DNA from: DTYU01 sp040756575
Lineage (GTDB): Bacteria > Bacillota > Desulfotomaculia > Desulfotomaculales > Ammonificaceae
DNA length: 64,000 nucleotides
Direction of reading: 5' to 3'
Assembly (NCBI GenBank): GCA_040756575.1
Contig: JBFLYP010000003.1
Coordinates: 77,004 to 141,003, forward strand
Both the position numbers and the translations under genes were made by a program. Below are positions 8,423 through 16,522 of the stretch, in pieces; the first letter of the stretch is position 1, and every line of letters begins with the position of its first letter. The notes under the pieces were generated by a model. The model saw nothing but the letters and a program-made list of their open reading frames with translations, searched no databases and was not told the origin of the DNA.

Positions 8423-9094
8423 TTAATCCCCCGGATAAGGCGATCTTATTCCCTTTACCAGGTAAGCATTTTCCCGGCCCACCGCCCATTTCGCAAGGGC
8501 GTCGAGTTTCATCTTATTTTCCGCCGTAGGTGCCGCGTATAACGTTATGTTAAAGTCCGCCTGCACCCGCCCGTCAGCCAGGAGGGAAGAAGCATCTGGA
8601 TCTCGCGCCCGTACCAGCGACTTAACGGTCAATTTGTGGATTTCTGAGACGTTTGTCAGGTTTTCCATCTTTTTAATAAATTCAAGCACCTGTCTGTAGT
8701 CCCCCTGGACCGTAAACTGAAAAGGCAGCTCAAGGCAGTGTTCCTTCTGCACCGGCGCGGCGGGCTGCAGGAGGGTAACCGCTATGTTCCTGCGCGCCGC
8801 CTCAAGGCCGATGTCTACGAAGATAAGCCCGTCTCTCAGGTCTGTGTCAAAACTTGCTGATAGAGCTTCGATCTCTTTTTCAGCCTCCTTTAACGCTGCT
8901 TTCTCACGTTTAAGAGAACCGGCGATATGTTGGCTTTTTTCCAGGCGGGCGGCGGCAAGGCGCAGCTCCTCGCGCGCGTCCCGTGCATCCTGGATCTGCG
9001 GCGCCAAGATATATATCCAGAAACAGTAAATAAACGCTGCGACGCCTGTTACTACTAAAAATGCCTGCATCTGCGGGCTCAGTTTCCGCCACAC
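8423..9094 (-). CDS. pilO: Type IV pilus inner-membrane accessory protein PilO
   Basis: 223 residues. One N-terminal membrane helix (about 10-30, FLVVTGVAAFIYCFWIYILA) is followed by a coiled coil (35-80, RDAREELRLAAARLEKSQ...) and a ferredoxin-like C-terminal domain with the phrase FTVQGDYRQVLEFIKKMENL that is common in PilO. PilO pairs with PilN to form the periplasm-facing ring base linking PilM to the rest of the machine; in a monoderm it would face the wall zone. It starts three bases after the pilN stop, in the pilM-pilN-pilO operon order. Confidence 0.88.
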   Translation of the reverse strand: MWRKLSPQMQAFLVVTGVAAFIYCFWIYILAPQIQDARDAREELRLAAARLEKSQHIAGSLKREKAALKEAEKEIEALSASFDTDLRDGLIFVDIGLEAARRNIAVTLLQPAAPVQKEHCLELPFQFTVQGDYRQVLEFIKKMENLTNVSEIHKLTVKSLVRARDPDASSLLADGRVQADFNITLYAAPTAENKMKLDALAKWAVGRENAYLVKGIRSPYPGD

Positions 9095-9097
9095 CGC

Positions 9098-9661
9098 TTA
9101 CCGCCCCCCGTCACTGATATACGCGTCAACGGTAAAGACCGTCACGGCCACCGGTGTTTCCTGTTTCAGCTCCTTTAACGTCACACCGTTTAAATACGGA
9201 AGCCCGGAAAGGTTATTGATATATACGCCCACCGAGGCCAGGGAACCGGTAGCTCCTTCGATAACGACGTGTACAGGATCCCCTACTTTCGGTTGCGCCA
9301 TATCTACACTCATCAGCCACATATCCACAGGTAGCAGGCGGTTCAAATCTTTGAAAAAATGGTAATAGGTTTTACGATTTTCCGTAATTTGCCGCCACGC
9401 GGCAGCACGGTTTTTAAGGAGCGCGGTTTTACTCTGAAGCGCTTCCACCTGTTGGATTTCAGGTTCAAGAGCGGCTAATTCATGCTTTATTTCGGTTACT
9501 TTCGCCCTTGCACTGTATATGTAAAAAGCGAACCCGATATAGACCAGGCACAGCAAGCCGGCGACACACACGAAAACCACGATCACCGGGGGCCTGCGTG
9601 GTGCTTCGCCCAACTCGGCTCTCGAAACAAGTTCCGGCGGAAGGAGGTTGACTTTATACAT
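9098..9661 (-). CDS. pilN: Type IV pilus assembly protein PilN
   Basis: 187 residues. It opens with MYKVNLLPPEL, matching the conserved PilN N-terminal peptide (INLLP) that inserts into PilM. A membrane helix (about 27-48), a coiled coil (55-90) and a PilN domain with LNRLLPVDMWLMSVD and NNLSGLPYLNGVTL follow. It bridges cytoplasmic PilM and PilO. The ATG at 9661 overlaps the last base of the pilM frame, indicating translational coupling. Confidence 0.9.
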   Translation of the reverse strand: MYKVNLLPPELVSRAELGEAPRRPPVIVVFVCVAGLLCLVYIGFAFYIYSARAKVTEIKHELAALEPEIQQVEALQSKTALLKNRAAAWRQITENRKTYYHFFKDLNRLLPVDMWLMSVDMAQPKVGDPVHVVIEGATGSLASVGVYINNLSGLPYLNGVTLKELKQETPVAVTVFTVDAYISDGGR

Positions 9662-10881
9662 CAGCCCACCACCTCCCTCAGCGCAAGCCCTATGGCAATC
9701 GCCAGGCTTGGATCGTAACCCTCACTGCTTTTTGCGCTGTGCACCGTTACTCCAGGAAGTCCAATATCAACGTGCATGCCCAGCTCATCCGATAGAAACG
9801 AAGTGATTCCCCTGAGCTTTGCGCCGCCCCCTGAGAGGATGATTCTTTCAACCGGAGACTCCCTGTTCTGTGACTGATACCAGGTAAGGTTCCGCCTGAT
9901 TTCCCGGAGCAGCTCTCCCATCCCGGCACGAATTGCAAAGTCCATCTGCACTTTAGCAGGTTCCACGGTGGCGGCGACTTCGCCGGCTACCGGCAGTATT
10001 TCGCCTTCCTCTTCCTTCATCCTTTGCGCGACCGCAAAATCCACGTTATACGTCTTGGCTACCGCTTCAGTTACCGTATCTCCGCCCCCCGCAATCGTCC
10101 GGACAACATCAATACGCCCGTCCCGTAGTATCGTCAACTGGGTAAAAGCGCCGCCGATGTTTAAAATTGCTACGGTACCTGCAAGCGGCATCTTGTAACT
10201 CCCGGAAAATGCCCGCCAGAGTGCGAATGCCTGCAAGTCTATCGCTACAAGCCTTAGCCCGGCCTGCTGGAAGAGATGGTAGTACTCATGGACCGTTTTC
10301 AGCGGCGCAGCTATCAGGAGTATATGCAACTGCTTGAACCCGTCTGCGGCAACCTCCCCTAAGTTTACCGGGCGAAGGACAAGTTCTTCCAGTGCAATGG
10401 GTATATGCCTTTCGGCCTCCCATTTTACGGCCGATTCAATCTCCTTTTCGGGCATAACCGGCAGGCGCATGTGCCGAATAATAACCTTGTCTCCGCCGAT
10501 CGCGGTAACAGCATTTTCTATTTCCACACCGGCATTATGCACCGCCTGCTTCAAGGCAACCGCTAATTTTTCCGTCTGGATGCGATCATTAAAAACACCA
10601 GGCGGAGTGGGGAATTTGCCAACGGCCACTACCTCGGGCACCGCATCGGCTACTTTAACATCGGCTACTTTAACTATTCTTATTTCTCGCGTCCCGATGT
10701 CTACTCCGGCCACTGCCGGCCCCGGGGGCAAGAAACGACGGTACCATCTTTTAATCCCTGACGGCTTTCTTTTTAGTATACTCAACAGCGAACCCCTGTC
10801 GAATAAGGAGCCTATACCCAGCAAGAAACCTCCGCCTATTAAGTGACCCTCTGATGCTCTCCCCGATACAGGCAACGCCAA
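9661..10881 (-). CDS. pilM: Type IV pilus actin-like ATPase PilM
   Basis: 406 residues if the TTG at 10881 is used; AAAGGAG suits the TTG two codons later (10875) better. The actin-like fold is visible in VAGVDIGTREIRIVKVA (phosphate 1), VAILNIGGAFTQLTILRDG (phosphate 2) and RIILSGGGAKLRGITSFL (adenosine). PilM is the cytoplasmic ring component that binds the N-terminal peptide of PilN. The first ~50 residues (GGGFLLGIGSLFDRG and basic residues) form an unusual extension before the first beta strand. The protein is encoded 138 bases after the prepilin genes and is coupled to pilN. Confidence 0.92.
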   Translation of the reverse strand: MALPVSGRASEGHLIGGGFLLGIGSLFDRGSLLSILKRKPSGIKRWYRRFLPPGPAVAGVDIGTREIRIVKVADVKVADAVPEVVAVGKFPTPPGVFNDRIQTEKLAVALKQAVHNAGVEIENAVTAIGGDKVIIRHMRLPVMPEKEIESAVKWEAERHIPIALEELVLRPVNLGEVAADGFKQLHILLIAAPLKTVHEYYHLFQQAGLRLVAIDLQAFALWRAFSGSYKMPLAGTVAILNIGGAFTQLTILRDGRIDVVRTIAGGGDTVTEAVAKTYNVDFAVAQRMKEEEGEILPVAGEVAATVEPAKVQMDFAIRAGMGELLREIRRNLTWYQSQNRESPVERIILSGGGAKLRGITSFLSDELGMHVDIGLPGVTVHSAKSSEGYDPSLAIAIGLALREVVG

Positions 10882-11019
10882 AACTCCTTTCCAACCTCAA
10901 TTAACAGCAAAATCCTTATCGCTACGTCGCAGACGTTGGCTCATCAAGTATCTTCTTTTGTTGCAAGCTTGATCTTAATACCGGCCTTTGTCATCTTAAT
11001 CCGCAACACTTCAATAGCT

Positions 11020-11511
11020 TCACTTAAGGTTGCGGGCGTATACAGACGTTTGGACGGATATCTCTTCGGACTTCGGCGCTTTTGCCTTAATTACGATCTT
11101 TATCGTAGCACTGTTCGGCTCTCGCGAAAAGCTAAGAGACGATATTCGGGATGCCACCACGGAAACGCTTTTCTTGTTATCGACAAGTCTTATTTGTTCG
11201 CGCTGCAGCTCGTTTTCGGAGTCAACATAGTAGCGAACTCTGTTTTCACCAGTTGAATCTAACAATGTAAGATTGTTATCCGGCACTCCCCATACCGGCT
11301 TTATAATTGCGCTTGCCTCACGCACTTCGCCAGCCATTTTGTCAACGCCTATCCGGAGGTTGTCCAGCGCGTCGGTATACTCCTCCGTCCAAAACCAGTC
11401 CTTCACTCCCCGGTCCAAGAGAAGGAAGTACCCTAAAACCACTACTGTGAAGAGGGTCGCTGCGATAATTACCTCCAGTAAAGTGAACCCTGCATCATCC
11501 GGCCGCTTCAT
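11020..11511 (-). CDS. Minor prepilin, PilW-like
   Basis: 163 residues. It has a type IV prepilin leader MKRPDDAG/FTLLEVIIAATLF with cleavage after Gly8 and Glu at position +5, then one hydrophobic helix. The C-terminal part has the short strands found in PilW/PulJ-type minor pilins (VRYYVDSENELQREQIRL). Minor pilins prime assembly at the filament tip. The start overlaps the preceding prepilin gene by 4 bases (ATGA type). A 138-base gap without other features separates it from pilM. Confidence 0.88.
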   Translation of the reverse strand: MKRPDDAGFTLLEVIIAATLFTVVVLGYFLLLDRGVKDWFWTEEYTDALDNLRIGVDKMAGEVREASAIIKPVWGVPDNNLTLLDSTGENRVRYYVDSENELQREQIRLVDNKKSVSVVASRISSLSFSREPNSATIKIVIKAKAPKSEEISVQTSVYARNLK

Positions 11512-11924
11512 ATACCGCTCCGCTCCATGGTAAGGGTGACCTGTTTAAGGTTTTTGCCCACCTTGTGGTAAACCGAAACGGTAACGCTCTTGTAAACAGC
11601 ACCAGCGGTCCTTTCGGATACCGAAACCCGGTACGTGAAGCCCGGGACCGAAGGGTCAAAATACGCTTCATCGGGCACACTCTTCAGCTCTTCGTACGGA
11701 ACCCCGCGCAGCTCCTCAAGCTTCCCCTGCGCGAGATTCACCGCCTTCGTCTGCTGGCGCGCGGCAGTAGCCAGCCTTTTGCTTATATCAAAGGCTGTAA
11801 AAAAACCCACGGCGATAATCCCGAGAATCACCGCCGCAACAATAACCTCCACAAGAGTCAGGCCCGCCTCGCTGCGGAGATACTTTTGTCGCCTTCCGAA
11901 TGCATTTAACATCTCCATGGTCAC
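11508..11924 (-). CDS. Minor prepilin, PilV/GspI-like
   Basis: 138 residues. A longer basic leader (about 20 residues) ends at SEAG/LTLVEVIVAAVILGIIAVGF, a clear class III prepilin signal with Glu+5. The region after the helix (RQQTKAVNLAQGKLEELRGVPYEELKSV) is typical of PilV/GspI-like minor pilins. It overlaps its neighbours on both sides by 4 bases and so belongs to a tightly coupled minor-pilin set. Confidence 0.88.
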   Translation of the reverse strand: MTMEMLNAFGRRQKYLRSEAGLTLVEVIVAAVILGIIAVGFFTAFDISKRLATAARQQTKAVNLAQGKLEELRGVPYEELKSVPDEAYFDPSVPGFTYRVSVSERTAGAVYKSVTVSVYHKVGKNLKQVTLTMERSGI

Positions 11925-12418
11925 TCGACCCTCACGCGCCCGGTTGTTACCGCGATCACGACTTTTCTTGATTCACCTACCGTGTTTTTCAGGTAGACGG
12001 TTCCGGTAGAGCCAGGATTCCCTGTAAACTTAAAATGCAATTTGTAAACCGGTGTACCTGCCGGTAAACCTTTTACCTCTTGAAAGCCGTTAAACGAGTC
12101 AAACATCACCCTTTTCGGAAGATAGACCTCCTCACAAACCTGACCGGTGCTGCTGCGGCGCTCGTAGTATCCCCAGCCCTTGTAAAACCACAGGTCTGCC
12201 CCTTCTCCCCCTTGTATGGCCTGATCCCTGGTTTCCCTGATGTCGGACGCTAAAACTCTCGCAGCCGTTACCAGGTCCCAGTGGGCTGCATACCTGAGGT
12301 AGCTCACCGTGACTAAAGCCGAAAAGATGCCTATCACCATAAGAGTCACGGCCGTCTCGATCAGGGTAAACCCGGCCTCTTTGCGATAAGTTTTTCCTGC
12401 CATGCAGCGGTCTGGCAT
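11921..12418 (-). CDS. Minor prepilin, GspH/FimT-like
   Basis: 165 residues. The leader KTYRKEAG/FTLIETAVTLMVIGIFSALV carries the prepilin peptidase site and Glu+5. The following AARVLASDIRETRDQAIQGG is the GspH/FimT helix signature, and the C-terminal domain is beta-rich. It is first of the three minor prepilins in transcription order and lies 37 bases after the prepilin peptidase gene. Confidence 0.88.
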   Translation of the reverse strand: MPDRCMAGKTYRKEAGFTLIETAVTLMVIGIFSALVTVSYLRYAAHWDLVTAARVLASDIRETRDQAIQGGEGADLWFYKGWGYYERRSSTGQVCEEVYLPKRVMFDSFNGFQEVKGLPAGTPVYKLHFKFTGNPGSTGTVYLKNTVGESRKVVIAVTTGRVRVE

Positions 12419-12455
12419 GCGGCCCCCCGTACTTCTGTAAAAGTGTCGGTAAGGT

Positions 12456-13232
12456 TTAGCCCGGTCTGCACAGATTCAGAATCTCCCTGCCCCAGAGCAG
12501 CGCAATCAGGAACCCGGCGGCAAGGTACGGTCCGAAGGGAATCGCGTCTTTGCGGGATTTCTTTCCTGACACGATTAACGCCACGCCGGCAACAGTACCG
12601 AGTACTGCTGCGAAGAAAAGCCCCAGCATCGCCGCCGGCCAGCCTAAGTAAAGCCCTGCAACCGCTGCGAGCTTGATGTCCCCTCCGCCCATCCCCCCCC
12701 GCGACGCCCAGCCGAGGAGCAAAAGCGCACCGCCTGCTCCTAAGGCGCCCAGGACAGCGTCAGGAATTCTCACATCTCCAGCCAGCGGCACTACCACCAA
12801 CGCGCTCGTTAGCAGTGCAAGAACCAGCCGGTTGGGTATCAATCCGTGCTCGGCGTCGATAAAAGCGGCGCATATCAATCCAGCCGTAAAAACAAGACTT
12901 TTGAGAAGCACCCATGTAAGACTCGCATGTTCCGGGAGTACGTCTTCCTGTGCTTGCTTCCACTGCACCAGGTACACTAAGAGAAAAAGCGCCGCGGTCA
13001 ACGCCTCTACCAAAGGGTAGCGGGGGCTTATCCGCTCCCCGCAGTGCCGGCATCTCCCGCGCAACACGAGGTAGCTGAGCACCGGGACAAGCTCGTGCCA
13101 CGCTAAGCGTGTACCGCAAACCGGGCAGCGTGAGGGCGGCCGTACAACGTCCTCGCCGCGCGGCAGGCGGTGGATGACCACGTTCAGAAAGCTCCCCACA
13201 ACGAGCCCGAGCACTGCTATTAACGCGGGCAA
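12456..13232 (-). CDS. pilD: Prepilin leader peptidase / N-methyltransferase (A24)
   Basis: 258 residues with about seven membrane segments. The N-terminal methyltransferase part has two zinc-type CxxC pairs (CPVCGTRLAWHELVP and CRHCGERISPRYP). The aspartic protease residues are visible in AAFIDAEHGLIPN and GMGGGDIKLAAVAG. It cleaves the leaders of the prepilins encoded around it and methylates the new N-terminus. The start is TTG at 13232 with AGGAAGG upstream. Confidence 0.95.
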   Translation of the reverse strand: MPALIAVLGLVVGSFLNVVIHRLPRGEDVVRPPSRCPVCGTRLAWHELVPVLSYLVLRGRCRHCGERISPRYPLVEALTAALFLLVYLVQWKQAQEDVLPEHASLTWVLLKSLVFTAGLICAAFIDAEHGLIPNRLVLALLTSALVVVPLAGDVRIPDAVLGALGAGGALLLLGWASRGGMGGGDIKLAAVAGLYLGWPAAMLGLFFAAVLGTVAGVALIVSGKKSRKDAIPFGPYLAAGFLIALLWGREILNLCRPG

Positions 13233-13322
13233 TACTTAACCTTCCTAGTCCCCAAAAATCGCTTCCACCCCAGGCGGGAGCACTCAGCAGTGGAGAGGTC
13301 TATTATAGTTGCAAACAAAATA

Positions 13323-13823
13323 CTACCAGGTGTCTGCTCCGGAGACTCCATCCATGCTGCTCACATCAGGTGTGGGGTCACCAACCGTCGGTTTGTCTAT
13401 CTCGGTTGCATATATATCGTCTGCAGTATTTTTGTTCTTGTCTTTCCCTTTCGAAATCAGGATATAACTGTCAGCATCGATTTTTTTGTAGCCGTAGCCT
13501 TTCCCCCACGGATCCCGTGTACCCGGATTACTCCAGTTGATTCCACCATCCTTCATCACCGCTTCAATATTGCTGGCCCCTGGTAATTCACCGTTATCTG
13601 CATAGTAAACCTCTATCACGCTCTTCATTGTGCGTAAATCTGACATGGCAGCCCTTTCTCTGGCCGGGTCGGTTCTCCCGGTCAAGCGAACCAGCAGTAA
13701 TGCGACCAAAATGCCGATTATGACCAGCACCACCATCAGCTCAATGAGTGTAAAACCCCGTTCATCCCCGCGAGTTCGCTTAATTCGCTTAACCTTCCCG
13801 GGTAATCTGGACAACATACTCAC
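13323..13823 (-). CDS. Major pilin / GspG-like pseudopilin
   Basis: 166 residues. The leader is RTRGDERG/FTLIELMVVLVIIGILVALLL. After the helix come AMSDLRTMKSVIEVYYADNGELPG and GTRDPWGKGYGYK, the hallmarks of GspG major pseudopilins of type II secretion. The acidic loop KGKDKNKNTADDIYA fits the GspG calcium site. Start: GTG at 13823 with GGAGG. It is the best candidate for the main subunit of this filament. A 112-base gap upstream could hold its own promoter, but no convincing one was seen. Confidence 0.9.
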   Translation of the reverse strand: MSMLSRLPGKVKRIKRTRGDERGFTLIELMVVLVIIGILVALLLVRLTGRTDPARERAAMSDLRTMKSVIEVYYADNGELPGASNIEAVMKDGGINWSNPGTRDPWGKGYGYKKIDADSYILISKGKDKNKNTADDIYATEIDKPTVGDPTPDVSSMDGVSGADTW

Positions 13824-13935
13824 TCAATTCCTCCTTCAGTGACTGTTGGCAGAATGTGCATGACCCCTTCTAAACGAACCTTGAACCATCTTTATACTGG
13901 TACCGGATAACACGAGAGTAAAAACTTACTTACCC

Positions 13936-15153
13936 CTACTGTAGGCTTTCGTATATCGAAAATATGGGCGTTAGAATTGAAACAACGATGAGCAGGACAA
14001 CACCTCCAAGCACGATAATCAATAAAGGTTCGATTGTCACCGGAAGCCTCTTCACGGTTGCTTCTACGTCTTGCTCATAAAAAGCGGCTGCTTTTTCCAG
14101 GAGCTCCTCCAAAGCCCCCGTCTCCTCTCCAACTGCGATCATCCGGGTCATCATCGGCGGGAAGACCCCGCTTCGTTCCAAAAGGCCGGCTATTGTCCCC
14201 CCCTCTGCAACGTTCTCAATCGTCCTCTCGATTGCCTGAGCTATCACCACGTTCCCGGTGGTTCTCTTGGCAACCTCCAGGGCGGTAATAATCGGCACTC
14301 CGCTGCCGATTATTGTTCCGAGCGTTCTCGCGAACCGGGCGACAATCGCTTTTTTGACCAGTGTCCCGACAACCGGAAGCCTTAAGATAAAACGGTCCCA
14401 GATCTCCTTTCCTTCAACTGTTGACCTAAGGAAATAGCTTAATCCCGCAATAATCAATACTGCTCCGCCCAACACCGCCCACCAAAAGCGCTGAAAAAAT
14501 CGGCTGACTTGCAGCAGTACCTGTGTAGATAACGGTACAGCAACGTCGAGCCCTTGAAAAACGCGCTCGAAAGTCGGAACTACAAAAGTCAGCAGCACCC
14601 CGACGGCTATGGCCGCCACAATGAACACGATTGCCGGGTATGTAAGCGCTCCCCGGATCGCCTCGCGTGTTTGTTGCTCTTTCTCGAAATGAGTTGCCAA
14701 ACGGCCGAGCACCTGTTCCAACGTTCCGCTTATCTCACCCGCTTCAACCATCCTGGTTAAAATTAGCGGAAATACCTTGGGGTACAAGCGCATGGCCTCG
14801 GCCAGACTGAGTCCTTCCTCAAGCCTGTTAACGACTTTGATGGTTGTCTCCCTTAAATACTTCTTTTCAGTCTGCTGTACTAAAACGTTTAGCGCCTGAA
14901 AAATCGGTAAGCCGGCCTCCAGCATTACAGAAAACTGCCTGCAGAAGACGGCCAAGTCACGGTGTGACACCTTGGCATGAAGAGCACCTGAGATCAAATC
15001 CCGGCTCTTCTCTGACGCAGGCTTTATGTCCACCACGAAGAGGTTTTTTCCCCGCAGTGCATTAACTGCCGCGGTCTGATTCTCTGCATCAAGGAAACCC
15101 ACAACCAATTCCCCTTGCGGGGTCCGTGCACGGTAGTTATAGCACTGCGGCAT
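13936..15153 (-). CDS. pilC: Type IV pilus/type II secretion inner-membrane platform protein PilC/GspF
   Basis: 405 residues. Two repeated GspF domains each carry membrane helices: LAVFCRQFSVMLEAGLPIFQAL (about 66-90), a helix near 165-190, ARFARTLGTIIGSGVPIITALE (about 270-290) and the C-terminal helix ending in LIVVSILTPIFSIYESLQ. It is the membrane platform on which the PilB and PilT motors act. It is read with pilT (upstream) and the pilin gene (downstream). Confidence 0.95.
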   Translation of the reverse strand: MPQCYNYRARTPQGELVVGFLDAENQTAAVNALRGKNLFVVDIKPASEKSRDLISGALHAKVSHRDLAVFCRQFSVMLEAGLPIFQALNVLVQQTEKKYLRETTIKVVNRLEEGLSLAEAMRLYPKVFPLILTRMVEAGEISGTLEQVLGRLATHFEKEQQTREAIRGALTYPAIVFIVAAIAVGVLLTFVVPTFERVFQGLDVAVPLSTQVLLQVSRFFQRFWWAVLGGAVLIIAGLSYFLRSTVEGKEIWDRFILRLPVVGTLVKKAIVARFARTLGTIIGSGVPIITALEVAKRTTGNVVIAQAIERTIENVAEGGTIAGLLERSGVFPPMMTRMIAVGEETGALEELLEKAAAFYEQDVEATVKRLPVTIEPLLIIVLGGVVLLIVVSILTPIFSIYESLQ

Positions 15154-15246
15154 CGATTTGAGCTCCCTTTTACAAAACCGACTAATATGTTGTATTCTGT
15201 AGAAAAATGCATTATCCTGCTTATTCAGGTATAAAAGTAAAAACTT

Positions 15247-16359
15247 TTAAGTTTGCGCCAACTCGGCTTCACCGACCCGCAGCTGCATCTCCGCTCTGCT
15301 GATAAGCCCTGATGAGTATAATCTTCTTATGCTTTTTTCAAAAGAAATCATTCCGTGACGTGACCCTGTCTGGAGAACCGAGGGCATCTGGTGTGTCTTC
15401 CCTTCCCGGATAAGGTTTCGGACGGCCGGGTTAGCCACAAGCACCTCGACCGCCAGCGCACGTCCTTTCCCGTCAGCCCGCGGGATAAGCTGTTGCGCGA
15501 TGACTCCCTGCAAGACGCCCGCAAGTTGAACTCTGATTTGTCCTTGCTGGTGAGGCGGAAACATGTCGATAATTCGGTTCACGGTTAACGTGGCGTTTGG
15601 TGTGTGCATCGTGGCCAGCACGAGTTGACCTGTATCAGCTGCGTTAAGCGCGATTCTCGTGGTTTCCAAGTCTCTCATTTCCCCGACGAATATGACATCG
15701 GGGTCTTCCCTCAGCGCGGCGCGCAGAGCACTGGCAAAGGTCTTCGAATCATTGCCGATTTCTCTCTGGTTGACTATGGAGCGTTTGTGCCTGTGGAGAT
15801 ATTCGATAGGGTCTTCGAGGGTGATAATATGGCAGCTGCGTTCGTTATTAATAAAGTCGATCATCGCCGCCAGGGTTGTGGATTTTCCGCTGCCGGTAGG
15901 ACCCGTTACCAGGATAAGACCATCCAGCAGCCGTGCTAGCTTTTTAACAACCGGCGGCAGTCCAAGTTCTCTTAGCGAGGGGATAGCGGTATTTATAAGC
16001 CTGATTGCCGCTGCAGGGCTGCCGCGCTGCCTAAAGCAGTTTACGCGGAACCGCCCTGCACCCGGAAGGCTAAACGCGAAGTCGCACTCTCCGTCGACCA
16101 GAAAACGACCCAAGCTTTTTTTATCCATCAATTCCTGGATAAGACGTTCCACGTCGTCCCCGGAAAGCGGCTCCGCCACTTCTTCGCCGGCAAAATCCGT
16201 ACCAGGCTGATACGCGGTTATAGTTCCTTTTCCTGTTTTACCAAGCGGAAGGAGTTCGCCGTTTACGCGGAAAAAAGGAGGCACACCTACAGTAAGGTGG
16301 ACGTCGGATGCTTTCAGCTCTACCGCCAGGGTCAGAATGGTCCGGATGTCAAGCGCCAC
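15247..16359 (-). CDS. pilT: Twitching motility / pilus retraction ATPase PilT
   Basis: About 370 residues from the GTG at 16359, which has GGGAGG nine bases upstream; the longer frame reaches an ATG at 16386 without a good ribosome-binding site. Walker A is VTGPTGSGKSTTLAAMIDF, and the Asp box (IITLEDPIEYLH), Walker B (DVIFVGEMRD) and His box (LATMHTPNATLTVNRII) are all present. An insertion rich in Gly/Thr (TGKGTITAYQPGTDF) interrupts the N-terminal PAS-like domain. PilT hexamers pull pilin subunits back into the membrane. Its presence argues for a retractable pilus and not only a secretion system. Confidence 0.93.
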   Translation of the reverse strand: MALDIRTILTLAVELKASDVHLTVGVPPFFRVNGELLPLGKTGKGTITAYQPGTDFAGEEVAEPLSGDDVERLIQELMDKKSLGRFLVDGECDFAFSLPGAGRFRVNCFRQRGSPAAAIRLINTAIPSLRELGLPPVVKKLARLLDGLILVTGPTGSGKSTTLAAMIDFINNERSCHIITLEDPIEYLHRHKRSIVNQREIGNDSKTFASALRAALREDPDVIFVGEMRDLETTRIALNAADTGQLVLATMHTPNATLTVNRIIDMFPPHQQGQIRVQLAGVLQGVIAQQLIPRADGKGRALAVEVLVANPAVRNLIREGKTHQMPSVLQTGSRHGMISFEKSIRRLYSSGLISRAEMQLRVGEAELAQT

Positions 16360-16522
16360 GGTCTTTTTCCTCCCATAGACAGGCATGTTCCAACCGGATT
16401 AATTATTGCCACTTAAGTAACACCATCGTTCAAGCTGCTTTGATTTGCTGATCTTTTAAATTAAATTCGGTTGGCAGCCAATCTTCTTTAACCTCTGCAC
16501 CACCTCGCTTTAAAACGGCAGC